From an uncultured Dietzia sp. (GTDB taxonomy: Bacteria > Actinomycetota > Actinomycetes > Mycobacteriales > Mycobacteriaceae), in contig NZ_CALMYY010000085.1 of the NCBI RefSeq assembly GCF_937873725.1, forward strand, positions 1-38,585: a DNA stretch of 38,585 nucleotides. Reading direction: 5' to 3'. The first letter of the stretch is position 1, and every line of letters begins with the position of its first letter. Positions 1 through 7,996 of the stretch are shown here, piece after piece. The position numbers and the translations under genes were made by a program. The notes beneath the pieces are model-generated. The model saw nothing but the letters and a program-made list of their open reading frames with translations, did not search any database and was not told the DNA's origin.

Positions 1-33
1 GACGGCGACGAGACGGCGACGAGACGGCGACGA
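1..33. repeat. Three tandem 11-bp units at the left edge
   Basis: Three perfect head-to-tail copies of gacggcgacga open the window and may continue beyond it. They lie downstream of the P450 stop codon. No reading frame or function can be assigned. Confidence 0.8.
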
Positions 34-55
34 GTCGGCGGCAGGGCGGGCGGAC

Positions 56-1423
56 TCAGAGTGCTCGGGCCGTGGTGAGCGGCCGCAGCGAGACGGGCAA
101 CCCGTCCCCGGGATAGGGCAGCGAGTCGTTCTTCATGGGGGGGACGTAGTCGAGCGGGACCGACCATTCGAAGTGCCGCAGCAGCGCGCTGAGGACGAGC
201 TTGGACTCCAGGTTGGCGAAGATCATGCCCAGGCACTTGTGCACCCCGCCGCCGAAGGGCTCCCACGCGTAGCGGTGCGACTTGTCCTCGCGGCGTTCAG
301 CGGAGAACCGCTCGGGGTCGAAGAGCTCCGGGTCCGTCCAGTACTCGGGCATGTGGTGTGAGAGCAGCGGCATCACCGAGACGAGCCGTCCCTCGGGGAT
401 GGGCACGCCCAACACCTCGGTGTCCTTGACCGCCCGGCGGGCGAGCACGGGCACGGGCGGATGCAGCCGGAGCGTCTCCTTCATCACCAGGTCCAGGTCG
501 GTGGTCTCCTCGATCTGGGCGAGTGTGGGCGACGGGCCGAGTTCGACGCACTGCCGCCGGCACCGCTCCTGCCACCCCGCGTCCCGCCCGAGCTCGTAGA
601 CCATCGAGGTCACCGTGCTGGTGGTGGTGTCGTGCGCGGCCATGAGGAGGAAGATCATCTGGTTGATGATGTCGGCGTCGTCGATCCCGCCGGAGGCGTC
701 GGCCACCTGACACAGGGCCGAGAACAGGTCCTCGCCGGGGGTCGCGCGGCGGGCGGGGAGGTGGCGGCGGAGGAAGTCCTCGAGCAGGCGCCGGCCGCGG
801 GCGGCGCGGCCCCACTTGGTGAACGGCAGCGCGGTGGAGCGGACGTAGCCGTTGGCGGCCTGGACGCAGTCGACAAAGGCCTGGTTGACCCGCTCGATCT
901 CGCCCGGCTCGGCGTACTCGGCGCCGCCCATGAAGACCTCGGTGGCCAGGTCCAGCGTGTGGGACTTGAGCGCGGGGTAGATCTCAAAGGCCCGGTCCGG
1001 GGACCAGGCCGAGATGCCGGACTCGACCAGCGGGGCCAGCCTGCGGGCGTAGCCCTCGAGCCGGGGGCGGGTGAACGCCTCCTGCATGATGAGCCGGTAG
1101 TGGTGGTGCTCGGCGAAGTCCAGCAGCATCAGGCCGCGGTCGAAGAACGGGCCCACGAGGTATCCCCAGCCCGGGCCGTTGGCGAAGGCCTTGTCGGCGT
1201 TCCGGAGGGCGACCTGGCAGGCGTCGGGGCCGATCAGCGCTGTCCAGGTGGCGCCGAGGAAGCTGAGTTCGGAGACCGGGCCGTGGTCGCGGTACCGGCG
1301 GGCCATGGTCGCCAGCGGGTCGTGCACGTACTCCAGGGTTCCGCCGAGGATCGGGAGCCGGGCGCGGAGCGGGGCCGGGCCGGGTCGGTAGACCGGATCG
1401 CGGGGATCGCCGACGATGGACAT
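56..1423 (-). CDS. Cytochrome P450
   Basis: A 455-residue haem-thiolate monooxygenase, soluble and normal in length for bacterial P450s. The I-helix oxygen-activation motif AAHDTTTS, the K-helix ExxR in KETLR (Glu about 316) and the haem loop FGGGVHKCLGM with the Cys ligand at about 397 are all present, so it should be catalytically competent. The haem-loop form FGGGxHKCxGM resembles CYP136- or CYP120-like families, but I cannot assign a family number or substrate. The ATG start is supported by an AGAGG ribosome site about 8 nt upstream. The gene lies 85 bp downstream of the AidB-like gene on the same strand. A CRP/GlxR-type palindrome sits about 30 bp before the start, so it probably has its own promoter. 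No ferredoxin or ferredoxin reductase gene is adjacent, so electrons must come from elsewhere. Confidence 0.95.
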   Translation of the reverse strand: MSIVGDPRDPVYRPGPAPLRARLPILGGTLEYVHDPLATMARRYRDHGPVSELSFLGATWTALIGPDACQVALRNADKAFANGPGWGYLVGPFFDRGLMLLDFAEHHHYRLIMQEAFTRPRLEGYARRLAPLVESGISAWSPDRAFEIYPALKSHTLDLATEVFMGGAEYAEPGEIERVNQAFVDCVQAANGYVRSTALPFTKWGRAARGRRLLEDFLRRHLPARRATPGEDLFSALCQVADASGGIDDADIINQMIFLLMAAHDTTTSTVTSMVYELGRDAGWQERCRRQCVELGPSPTLAQIEETTDLDLVMKETLRLHPPVPVLARRAVKDTEVLGVPIPEGRLVSVMPLLSHHMPEYWTDPELFDPERFSAERREDKSHRYAWEPFGGGVHKCLGMIFANLESKLVLSALLRHFEWSVPLDYVPPMKNDSLPYPGDGLPVSLRPLTTARAL

Positions 1424-1452
1424 GCAGCACCTCTTTGTCTGGTGCCCCCAGT

Positions 1453-1470
1453 CTGTGACCGCGCTCACAG
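1453..1470. promoter_or_regulatory. CRP/GlxR-type operator upstream of the P450
   Basis: CTGTGA, six bases, then TCACAG form a perfect 6-bp inverted repeat. Its core TGTGA-N6-TCACA equals the consensus half-sites of CRP-family regulators (Crp in mycobacteria, GlxR in corynebacteria). It lies 30 bp before the P450 start codon, and the ribosome site lies between. Binding so close to the start suggests repression, or an upstream site for a promoter not resolved here. Confidence 0.7.
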
Positions 1471-1508
1471 GCCTGTCAGCGGAATTGCGAAACCGGCGGT
1501 GTCGTTTC

Positions 1509-3152
1509 TCACGCGCGGGCGACGAGCGCGGCCACGTCCACCCCGTCGGGCAGCGCGCCGTACTCGGCCGAGCGGTCGTCCCCGAGGCGGGCCAGGCAGA
1601 ACGCCTCCGCCACGGCCGCCGGCGCGTGCTCGAGCAGCACCGCGCCCTGCTGGGCCAGCGCCATGGCCTCGACCAGCCGGCGCGCGATCGCCGGAGCGGC
1701 CGCCGGGTCCGAGGCCGCCCGCCCGATGAGCCCCCGCACCCGCTCGACGTGTCGGTCGAACAGGTCGTGGCGGCCCAGCCGGGCGGCGAGCTCGGCGTCG
1801 AACGCGGCGACCGACTCGGGCTCCCGGGCCATCGCGCGCAGGACGTCGAGCGCGATGACGTTGCCCGAGCCCTCCCACACGGCCAACACCGGTTGCTCCC
1901 GGTAGCGGCGGGCGAGCGGGAACGCCTGGGTGTAGCCGTTCCCGCCGAGGCACTCGAGCGACTCGTAGGCGTGGTTCGGGCCGCGCTTGCACACCCAGTA
2001 CTTGGCGACCGCGGTGGCCAGCCGACGGTAGGCGGCCGACTCCTCGTCGTCGTACGCCGCGGCCAGTCGCACGGCCGTCCACGTGGCGGCCTCCGCCTCA
2101 AGCTGCAGGTCGGCGAGCACGGCGGCCATCGCGGGCTGATCCACCAGCGTCGCGCCGAACGCGGCGCGGTGGCGGGCGTGCCACGCGGCCTCCGCCACGC
2201 CCTGCCGCATCCCGGCGGTCGCGCCCAGCACGCAGTCCAGGCGCGTGCGGCCGACCATCTCGATGATCGTGCGGACCCCGCGGCCGGGCTCGCCGACCAT
2301 CCAGCCGAGGGTCCCGTCGAACTCCACCTCCGACGAGGCGTTGGACTTGTTGCCCAGCTTGTCCTTGAGGCGTTGGACCAGGAAGGGGTTGCGGTCTCCG
2401 CCGGGCAGGACGCGCGGGACGAGGAAGCAGCTCAGGCCCTCCGGGGCCTGGGCCAGGACCAGGAAGGCGTCCGACTGGGGGGCCGAACAGAACCACTTGT
2501 GCCCCCGGAGCAGGTGGAGGCCGTCGCCGACGTGCTCGGCGGTGGTGGTGTTGGCGCGGACGTCCGACCCGCCCTGCTTCTCGGTCATGGCCATGCCGAA
2601 CAGCACGCCCGACTTGGTGGCGGGGTCGCGCAGCTCGGGGTCGTACACCCTCGACAGCAGCGCCGGCTCCCACTCGGAGGCCAGTTCCGGGCTGAGCCGC
2701 AGCGAGGGGACCACGGCGTGCGTCATGGACAGCGGGCACCCGTGCCCCGCCTCGATCTGGGAGACCAGCATGAACCCGGCGGCCCGCTCGACGTTCGCGC
2801 CCGGGCCGGGGTCGGCCCACGCCGCGGTGTGCAGCCCGTGCTCCACGGAGAACCGCATGATCCGGTGGTAGGAGGGGTGGAACTCGATCTCGTCGACCCG
2901 GTTCCCCCACCGGTCGTGGGCCCGGTGCACCGGGGTGAGGGTGTTGGCCAGCTCCGCGTCGTGTTGGTACTGCTCGGTGCCCACGTGCCGGCCCATCTCG
3001 TGGAAGCCCTCGGACGCGGCCCCGCCGGACCCGGGCGCGAACACGCCCACGGCCTCCCGCAGGGCCGGGTTGAGGTCGAACTCGTCAACGTCCACGCGCG
3101 GCGGCGCCTGGTTGAACACCTCGTGGGTGGTGCTGTTGTGCGTCGTGGCCAT
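1509..3152 (-). CDS. aidB: AidB-like acyl-CoA dehydrogenase family flavoprotein
   Basis: A 547-residue protein, close to E. coli AidB (about 540). It contains the FAD/substrate loop MTEKQGGSDVR (189-199) and the AidB-type C-terminal segment with WEGSGNVIALDVLR near residue 430. AidB is an acyl-CoA-dehydrogenase-fold FAD protein that binds DNA and is linked to the alkylation response; it has weak isovaleryl-CoA dehydrogenase activity. The physiological reaction is unsettled for the family, and here the neighbours (thioesterase, P450) favour acyl metabolism. The ATG start has AGGAGA about 7 nt upstream. Only 10 bp separate it from the preceding thioesterase stop, so the two are one operon. Confidence 0.93.
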   Translation of the reverse strand: MATTHNSTTHEVFNQAPPRVDVDEFDLNPALREAVGVFAPGSGGAASEGFHEMGRHVGTEQYQHDAELANTLTPVHRAHDRWGNRVDEIEFHPSYHRIMRFSVEHGLHTAAWADPGPGANVERAAGFMLVSQIEAGHGCPLSMTHAVVPSLRLSPELASEWEPALLSRVYDPELRDPATKSGVLFGMAMTEKQGGSDVRANTTTAEHVGDGLHLLRGHKWFCSAPQSDAFLVLAQAPEGLSCFLVPRVLPGGDRNPFLVQRLKDKLGNKSNASSEVEFDGTLGWMVGEPGRGVRTIIEMVGRTRLDCVLGATAGMRQGVAEAAWHARHRAAFGATLVDQPAMAAVLADLQLEAEAATWTAVRLAAAYDDEESAAYRRLATAVAKYWVCKRGPNHAYESLECLGGNGYTQAFPLARRYREQPVLAVWEGSGNVIALDVLRAMAREPESVAAFDAELAARLGRHDLFDRHVERVRGLIGRAASDPAAAPAIARRLVEAMALAQQGAVLLEHAPAAVAEAFCLARLGDDRSAEYGALPDGVDVAALVARA

Positions 3153-3162
3153 GGGGTCTCTC

Positions 3163-3987
3163 CTACGACTTGAAGTACATCAGCTGGTGGCTGGTGGCGA
3201 GCAGGGTGCCGGACCGGCTCCACAGCCTCGCGGTCTCGTCGTGGTAGTTGCCGTGGAAGCGGCGGGAGTGGACGCTGCCCAGGATGAAGTCGGTGCCCTG
3301 GGCGGCGATCTCCTCGGCGGTGGCCAGGTAGTGGATCGAGAGGGTCACGGTCCCCGCCGGAACCGGGCGACCGAGCCGCAGGAACGACCGCGGGAAGAAC
3401 GAATCGCACAGGGCGGTGAGCGAGACGTGGTCGAGAGCGCGGGTCGGCTCGTCGCGGATCCACATCGTCGTCGTCGACTCCCGGCTCGCCTCGCCGTTCG
3501 CGACGGCCTCCCACCCGCCGGTGACGAACCGCATGTCGTAGTTCTCCACCCACCGCACCCCGCGGTCCGACCCGGCCGGGGCCAGGTCCTCCGGCGCCGG
3601 GACCGCGGGCGGGGCGGCCTCGGTCTCCGACCACGTCTCGCGGCGCAGCGCGGTGATGGCGGTGGCGGTGGTGACCACCTGGCCACCCTGGCGCATCTCC
3701 AGCCACCAGTGCTGGTTGGAGTTGTTGGTGCGGGCGGGGCGCACCTCGATCTCGAATCCGCCGTCGGCGACCGGCCCCGCGTAGTTGAGCGTCAGCGCGA
3801 GCGGGTCGCCGCGCCGCTCGGGGTGCTGGAGGATCGCCTGGAGCATCACCGCGGCGGTGGTGCCGCCGAACGGACCGACCATGTTGGCCCACGCGTCGAC
3901 GGTCCGGCCGCGGACCAGGTTCTCGCCGACCCGCTCGAGTGCGACGGCCTGGTCCAACGCGTGGGCGGGGGTGTCGCGACCGGGCAC
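3163..3987 (-). CDS. TesB-like double-hotdog acyl-CoA thioesterase
   Basis: A 274-residue protein. Segments such as DAWANMVGPFGGTTAA near the N terminus and DFILGSVHSRRFHGNYHDE near the C terminus look like the two fused hotdog domains of the TesB/4HBT_3 class, which hydrolyse acyl-CoA to acid and CoA. I chose the GTG at 3987 because a textbook AGGAGG lies 5 nt before it; an upstream in-frame ATG at 4080 would add a low-complexity tail and has no ribosome site. It is the first gene of the leftward unit, 10 bp ahead of the AidB-like gene. Chain-length preference cannot be read from the sequence. Confidence 0.85.
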   Translation of the reverse strand: MPGRDTPAHALDQAVALERVGENLVRGRTVDAWANMVGPFGGTTAAVMLQAILQHPERRGDPLALTLNYAGPVADGGFEIEVRPARTNNSNQHWWLEMRQGGQVVTTATAITALRRETWSETEAAPPAVPAPEDLAPAGSDRGVRWVENYDMRFVTGGWEAVANGEASRESTTTMWIRDEPTRALDHVSLTALCDSFFPRSFLRLGRPVPAGTVTLSIHYLATAEEIAAQGTDFILGSVHSRRFHGNYHDETARLWSRSGTLLATSHQLMYFKS

Positions 3988-4087
3988 GGTGTCCTCCTGC
4001 TGGGGCGGCGCGGCCGTTGCGCCGCCGGGTTGTCCCACCGTACCGACGCGGCGGAAGGGGCGACCGCGATCCGACGGCACAGACTAG

Positions 4088-4103
4088 TGTGATGCATGTC
4101 ATC
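4088..4103. promoter_or_regulatory. Weak CRP/GlxR-like half site between divergent genes
   Basis: TGTGA, six bases (tgcatg), then TCATC. The left half is perfect and the right half matches only TCA. It sits between the thioesterase and the divergent secreted-protein gene. It could be a degenerate GlxR site or chance. Confidence 0.25.
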
Positions 4104-4143
4104 ATCCGGGTGGCGGCAATCCGAGAGAAGACGACCTCCACCC

Positions 4144-4644
4144 ATGTTCTCCACCCTCCGTGCACTGACCTCCGCCGGCGTGGCCGCGGGCCTCCTCGCA
4201 TCTGCGGTTCCCGCCGCGTCAGCGGTCAACACCGACTCGCTCGCGCCGCCGCTCGGTAGGTGCGACGTGGATGTGCAGCGGGTCGCCGCCGAGACGCCGG
4301 GGCCCTTCCCGGGGGTCGGCTGGACGGTCGGCCAGCAGGGGAACCTGTGCGGCGAACTCGGTTACCTCTTCCTGGAGACCGCGGGCGGGACCGTCTCCTC
4401 GCCGACCACCGTGGTGCTCTTCCACCGGGGAGAGAAGACCGCGACCCAGCCCGGGGCGACCCCACGGGTTCTCCTGGGGCAACGCGGCGACTTCCACGTG
4501 GAGTTGCGTGTCCAGCAGGAGCCGGTGCCCGGTCAGCCGAACGCGGCGGCCCACTACGACTCCACGATGTACGTGTGGAATCCTTTCGCGGGCGCCGGTG
4601 ATGCCACCGCGATCGGGCCGTTCCCTCCGGGGATGACCCTGTAA
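4144..4644 (+). CDS. LppP/LprE-like secreted protein
   Basis: A 166-residue protein. An N-terminal signal peptide (MFSTLRALTS then a hydrophobic Ala/Gly/Leu core ending AASA) predicts Sec export with signal peptidase I cleavage. No lipobox cysteine is present, unlike the mycobacterial lipoproteins of this family. The mature part has paired cysteines and the family-like pattern GxxWTVGQQGNLCGELGYLFLE followed by SSPTTVVLFHRGEKT, resembling the LppP/LprE domain. Its biochemical role is unknown. I chose the ATG at 4144 because it gives a normal signal peptide; the in-frame ATG at 4096 would add a charged extension. It is divergent from the thioesterase. Confidence 0.75.
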   Translation: MFSTLRALTSAGVAAGLLASAVPAASAVNTDSLAPPLGRCDVDVQRVAAETPGPFPGVGWTVGQQGNLCGELGYLFLETAGGTVSSPTTVVLFHRGEKTATQPGATPRVLLGQRGDFHVELRVQQEPVPGQPNAAAHYDSTMYVWNPFAGAGDATAIGPFPPGMTL

Positions 4645-4672
4645 GGGGGACGGCGGGTCGAGGGCTGCCGAC

Positions 4673-5371
4673 GTGATCGGAATGGGTGACGACGGGGGTG
4701 GGGGCCCCGGGCAGTCGAGGGCCCTGGTCGCCGCCCTGGCGGCCGCGTCCGCGGTGCTCGTCGTGGCCATCGGCGTGGTCATCGCACTGATCCGTGTAGA
4801 CGGCGCGTCAGAGACGGGACCGGCGGCGGTCCCCACCGATTCGACCACCACCCGATCGGCCTCCACCACCACCAGGCCGTCACCACGCCCGACGAGCAGT
4901 GTCGCCCCGGTGCCGACGGCGGCCCGGCAACGGGGCGCGGTCTGCGACGCGCTCGTGATCAACGCCGACCTCGGCTACCCCGACAGCGGTGCCCGCATCA
5001 TCGACTGCGGCGCCGGATGGGCCGTGATGGCCAGCGAGATCTCCGGCGATCCGTTCTGGGTGGCCTATCGGGGAGGCAGGTGGCAGTCGGTCCGCGACGT
5101 GTCGATCTACCAGTCGACCTGCCCCGACGAGGCCATCGCCAGGGGCGCCCCGGCGTGGATGGCGATCAAGCACCTGGGGCCCTGTCCCACGGCGACGCCC
5201 CCGAGCTCGACCTCGCGCGCGACGTCGACAACGGCGGCCAGTTCGACCGCGACGCCGCCCACCTCCACGCCGCCCACCTCCACGCCGCCGACCGCTACGC
5301 CGTCCACCTTCACGACACCGACCTCGTCGCGGGCCGCGGCGGGGTCGCCAGCCGGCTTGACCGGCGGGTAG
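4673..5371 (+). CDS. Membrane-anchored protein with Thr/Pro/Ser-rich linkers, function unknown
   Basis: A 232-residue protein. One hydrophobic helix (about residues 17-42) anchors it. A Thr/Ser/Pro linker follows, then a compact extracellular domain of about 90 residues with four cysteines (VCDALV, IIDCGAGW, YQSTCPDE, LGPCP), then a second Thr/Pro-rich tail made of TSTPP repeats. The cysteines probably form two disulfides outside the cell, and the linkers are possible O-mannosylation regions, as seen in actinobacterial exported proteins. The GTG at 4673 has GAGGG about 10 nt upstream; an ATG at 4682 is an alternative. It follows the secreted LppP-like gene by 28 bp and may be co-transcribed. 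I do not recognise the family. Confidence 0.65.
   Translation: MIGMGDDGGGGPGQSRALVAALAAASAVLVVAIGVVIALIRVDGASETGPAAVPTDSTTTRSASTTTRPSPRPTSSVAPVPTAARQRGAVCDALVINADLGYPDSGARIIDCGAGWAVMASEISGDPFWVAYRGGRWQSVRDVSIYQSTCPDEAIARGAPAWMAIKHLGPCPTATPPSSTSRATSTTAASSTATPPTSTPPTSTPPTATPSTFTTPTSSRAAAGSPAGLTGG
5250..5300 (+). repeat. Coding repeat in the Thr/Pro-rich tail
   Basis: Short direct repeats built on cgcccacctccacgc encode consecutive TSTPP units. Such repeats can change in length by slippage. Confidence 0.6.
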
Positions 5372-5386
5372 CCGGCCGACCCGGCT
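5370..5386. terminator. Small GC hairpin between convergent genes
   Basis: AGCCGG, five bases, CCGGCT form a perfect 6-bp stem overlapping the stop of the upstream gene and facing the SDR gene. It has no T-tract. It is a plausible but weak bidirectional terminator. Confidence 0.3.
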
Positions 5387-5417
5387 CCCCGAGCCCTGTT
5401 CTGGCGTGATTCCGGCG

Positions 5418-6254
5418 TCAGCCGTCGAGGAAGATGTCGAGTTCCAGCTGGTCCATCGGACCGCCGTAGACCGAGAGATCGGTGACGCCCTCGGAGGCGA
5501 GCACGTCGTCGTCGATGAAGAAGTTGCCCGAGCACCCGCGGGGGTCGCGGGTGAGCACGGCGTGCGCCGCGTCCGCCATGATCTCCGGGGTGCGGCTGCG
5601 CGCGACCATCTCGGCTCCGCCCAGGAGGTTGGCGACCGCGGCGGTGGCGATGGTGGTGCGCGGCCACAGGCTGTTGGCGGCGATCCCGAGACCGCGGAGT
5701 TCCTCCGCGAGCCCGAGGGTCACCAGGCTCATGCCGTATTTGGCGATCGTGTACCCCAAGTGCTTCCCGGCCCAGGCCGGGTTGAGGTTGATCGGCGGGG
5801 AGAGCGTGAGCACGTGGGCGCCGTCGGACTTCCCCAGATGCGGGAGGGCCGTCTTGGCGAGGAGGAACGAGCCGCGGCAGTTGATGTCCTGCATGAGGTC
5901 GTACTTCTTCATGGCCAGCTCGGACGTGGGGGACAGGTCGATCGCGCTCGCGTTGTTGACCACGATGTCGAGTCCGCCGAACGCGTCGACGGTCCTGTCC
6001 ACCGCCTCGCGGACCGAGTCCTCGTCGCGCACGTCGCCGACCACCGCCAGGGCCCTCCCCCCGGCCGCCTCGATCTGGGCGGCGGCGGTGTGCACCGTCC
6101 CCTCGAGCTTGGGGTGGGGCTTGTCGGTCTTGGCGAGCATCGCGATGTTGGCGCCGTCGCGGGCCGCGCGTAGCGCGATGGCCAGGCCGATGCCGCGACT
6201 CCCGCCCGACATGAGCAGGGTGCGTCCGGCGAGGGATCGGGGTGACTCGGTCAT
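5418..6254 (-). CDS. Short-chain dehydrogenase/reductase, HSDL2/Rv3224-like
   Basis: A 278-residue classical SDR with a Rossmann fold. The cofactor glycine motif GGSRGIG (17-23), NNAS (100-103), Ser about 152 in LTLSPP and the YxxxK pair Y168/K172 are all intact, so it should be an active NAD(P)-dependent oxidoreductase. The stretches AKTDKPHPKLEGT and LWPRTTIATAAV are typical of the HSDL2/Rv3224 subgroup, which is linked to fatty-acyl or peroxisome-like lipid metabolism; the substrate is not established. The ATG is preceded by GAAGGA. It lies 61 bp downstream of the acyl-CoA synthetase on the same strand and is probably transcribed from that gene's TetR-controlled promoter. Confidence 0.92.
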   Translation of the reverse strand: MTESPRSLAGRTLLMSGGSRGIGLAIALRAARDGANIAMLAKTDKPHPKLEGTVHTAAAQIEAAGGRALAVVGDVRDEDSVREAVDRTVDAFGGLDIVVNNASAIDLSPTSELAMKKYDLMQDINCRGSFLLAKTALPHLGKSDGAHVLTLSPPINLNPAWAGKHLGYTIAKYGMSLVTLGLAEELRGLGIAANSLWPRTTIATAAVANLLGGAEMVARSRTPEIMADAAHAVLTRDPRGCSGNFFIDDDVLASEGVTDLSVYGGPMDQLELDIFLDG

Positions 6255-6315
6255 TGATCAGTCCTTCGGTGGTGGTGGCGTCAGTGACGGGCTGGTGACG
6301 GCGGGGGGCTGCCGG

Positions 6316-7878
6316 TCAACGGGAGACGGCGTCGTCCGTGCCGCCCACGGTCTTCCGCAGTTCGCGCTTGAGCAGCTTCCCGGTGGCGGTGCGGGGGAGC
6401 TCGTCGGAGAACCGGACCTCGGACGGCGCCTTGAAATGGGCGATCCGCGAGCGGGTCCAGAGCCGGAGGTCCTCGGCGTCGACGGTGGAGCCCTCGGTGC
6501 GGACGACCACGGCCATCACCCGCTCGCCCCATTTGTCGTCCGGGACGCCGATCACGGCGACCTCGCGGACCTCGGGGTGCTGGTACATGACCTGTTCGAC
6601 CTCGATCGGGTAGACGTTCTCCCCGCCCGTGATGACCATGTCCTTCTTCCTGTCGACGAGCGTGTAGAACCCCTCGTCGTCCACGCGGGCCAGGTCGCCG
6701 GTGTGGAACCAGCCGCCGCGCAGGGCCTGGGCGGTCTCTGCGGGCTTGCCCCAGTAGCCGACGAAGACGTTGGGGCCGCGCACGCACAGCTCACCGACCT
6801 CGCCGCCGGGCACCTCGTGGCCCTCCTCGTCGAGGATCCGGAAGTCCATGAACTGCACGGGACGACCGATCGAGCCGGCGTGGTCGACGACGTCCTCGGG
6901 CTGCAGGCACGCCGCGTTGGGGGAGGTCTCGGTCATGCCGAAGCCCTCGGTGAACTCCATGCCGTACCCGCGCAGAGCGTGGATGACGGTGATCGGGCAC
7001 GGTGCTCCGCCGCTGATCGCCGATCGGAGCGTGGACAGGTCGCGGGTGCTGATCGACTCCGACTGCGCCACGGCCGCCCACATGGCGGGGACGAGGAACG
7101 CCTTGGTCACCCCGTGCTGCTCGACGGCGTCCAGCCAGAGGTCGGGGGCGAAGGCCTCCATGATGAGGACCGTCCCGCCGACGAAGAGGAACGGCAGGGT
7201 GTGGACGCCGAGCGCGCCGATGTGGAACAGGGGCGCCGCGGAGACGGTGATGTCGGTGCGGCCGATACCCGAGTCGAATCCCATGGCGTTGACCGCGTTG
7301 TGGAAGAAGTTGCCGTGCGTGAGCATGGCGCCCTTTGGGCGGCCCGTGGTGCCGGAGGTGTACATGAGCACGCAGACGTCGTCGTGGGAGACGTGGTTCT
7401 CCACGCGGTCGGGAGAGCCGCCGGAGAGGAACGCCTCGTAGTCGCCCCCGCCGGCGCCGGCGCGCTCCCGGACGGTCGGCACGGTGACGGTTCCCCGGAT
7501 CCGGGTGTTCTGATCGGTCGCCGCGTCCGCGAGTTCGGTGAAGGCGGTGCTGTGGAACAGGAACGACGCCCCAGAGTCCTCCAGCACGTACGCGACCTCC
7601 GACGGGTGCAGCCGGAAGTTCACCGGGACGGCGATCGCGCCCAGCTTGGCCACCGCGAAGTAGATCTCCATCATCTGGGGGCTGTTGAGAAGCAGCAGCG
7701 CCACCCGGTCGCCGCGCTGGACGCCCCGCAACGTGAGCGCCGCGGCGAGCTGGTTGGTGCGGGCCTCGAACTGCGCGTACGTCGTGGTGGCGCCCCCCAC
7801 GCCGTCGATGAAGGCGATGCGAGCCCCGTTGCGGAGGGCCTGTCGGGTGGCCCAGGAGCCGTATCCGGAATCAGTCAT
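6316..7878 (-). CDS. fadD: Acyl-CoA synthetase (AMP-binding, FadD-like)
   Basis: A 520-residue ANL-superfamily enzyme that activates a carboxylic acid to acyl-AMP and then acyl-CoA. The P-loop-like motif YTSGTTGRPKG begins at about residue 173. GFGMTET, the hinge region GWFHTGDL with DRKKDMVITGGENVYP, and the catalytic lysine motif RTATGKLLKRELR near the C terminus are all present. Substrate length is not predictable. The ATG has no ribosome site but lies 6 nt after a TATCGT -10 box (7885-7890), with TTGTTT as -35 at 17-bp spacing, so the mRNA is probably leaderless. It is divergent from tetR, whose operator covers the -35, and is followed by the SDR gene. Confidence 0.95.
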   Translation of the reverse strand: MTDSGYGSWATRQALRNGARIAFIDGVGGATTTYAQFEARTNQLAAALTLRGVQRGDRVALLLLNSPQMMEIYFAVAKLGAIAVPVNFRLHPSEVAYVLEDSGASFLFHSTAFTELADAATDQNTRIRGTVTVPTVRERAGAGGGDYEAFLSGGSPDRVENHVSHDDVCVLMYTSGTTGRPKGAMLTHGNFFHNAVNAMGFDSGIGRTDITVSAAPLFHIGALGVHTLPFLFVGGTVLIMEAFAPDLWLDAVEQHGVTKAFLVPAMWAAVAQSESISTRDLSTLRSAISGGAPCPITVIHALRGYGMEFTEGFGMTETSPNAACLQPEDVVDHAGSIGRPVQFMDFRILDEEGHEVPGGEVGELCVRGPNVFVGYWGKPAETAQALRGGWFHTGDLARVDDEGFYTLVDRKKDMVITGGENVYPIEVEQVMYQHPEVREVAVIGVPDDKWGERVMAVVVRTEGSTVDAEDLRLWTRSRIAHFKAPSEVRFSDELPRTATGKLLKRELRKTVGGTDDAVSR

Positions 7879-7884
7879 GGTGTG

Positions 7885-7913
7885 ACGATAGCCACTCGAT
7901 CCCAAACAAACAA
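7885..7913 (-). promoter_or_regulatory. Promoter of the fadD-SDR unit
   Basis: Read on the minus strand: TTGTTT (7913-7908), a 17-nt spacer, TATCGT (7890-7885), then six bases to the ATG. The -35 overlaps the operator, so repressor binding should block RNA polymerase. Confidence 0.6.
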
Positions 7914-7929
7914 TCCAGACGGATTGTTT
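7908..7929. promoter_or_regulatory. TetR operator, perfect 9-4-9 inverted repeat
   Basis: AAACAATCC, four bases (agac), GGATTGTTT. It lies between the divergent fadD and tetR genes and covers the fadD -35 element. Position and perfect symmetry make it the likely binding site of the adjacent TetR protein. Confidence 0.8.
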
Positions 7930-7996
7930 TTCTATACGCGGTGTCGCGGGAGCCCGTGTGGCACCATCGCGGGGATCAACGAGGAGGAACGAGACC

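Noticed and set aside
461..1729. Long plus-strand reading frame opposite the P450
   Set aside because: It is the antisense of the P450 gene, without a ribosome site or recognisable motifs; long open antisense frames are expected at this GC content.
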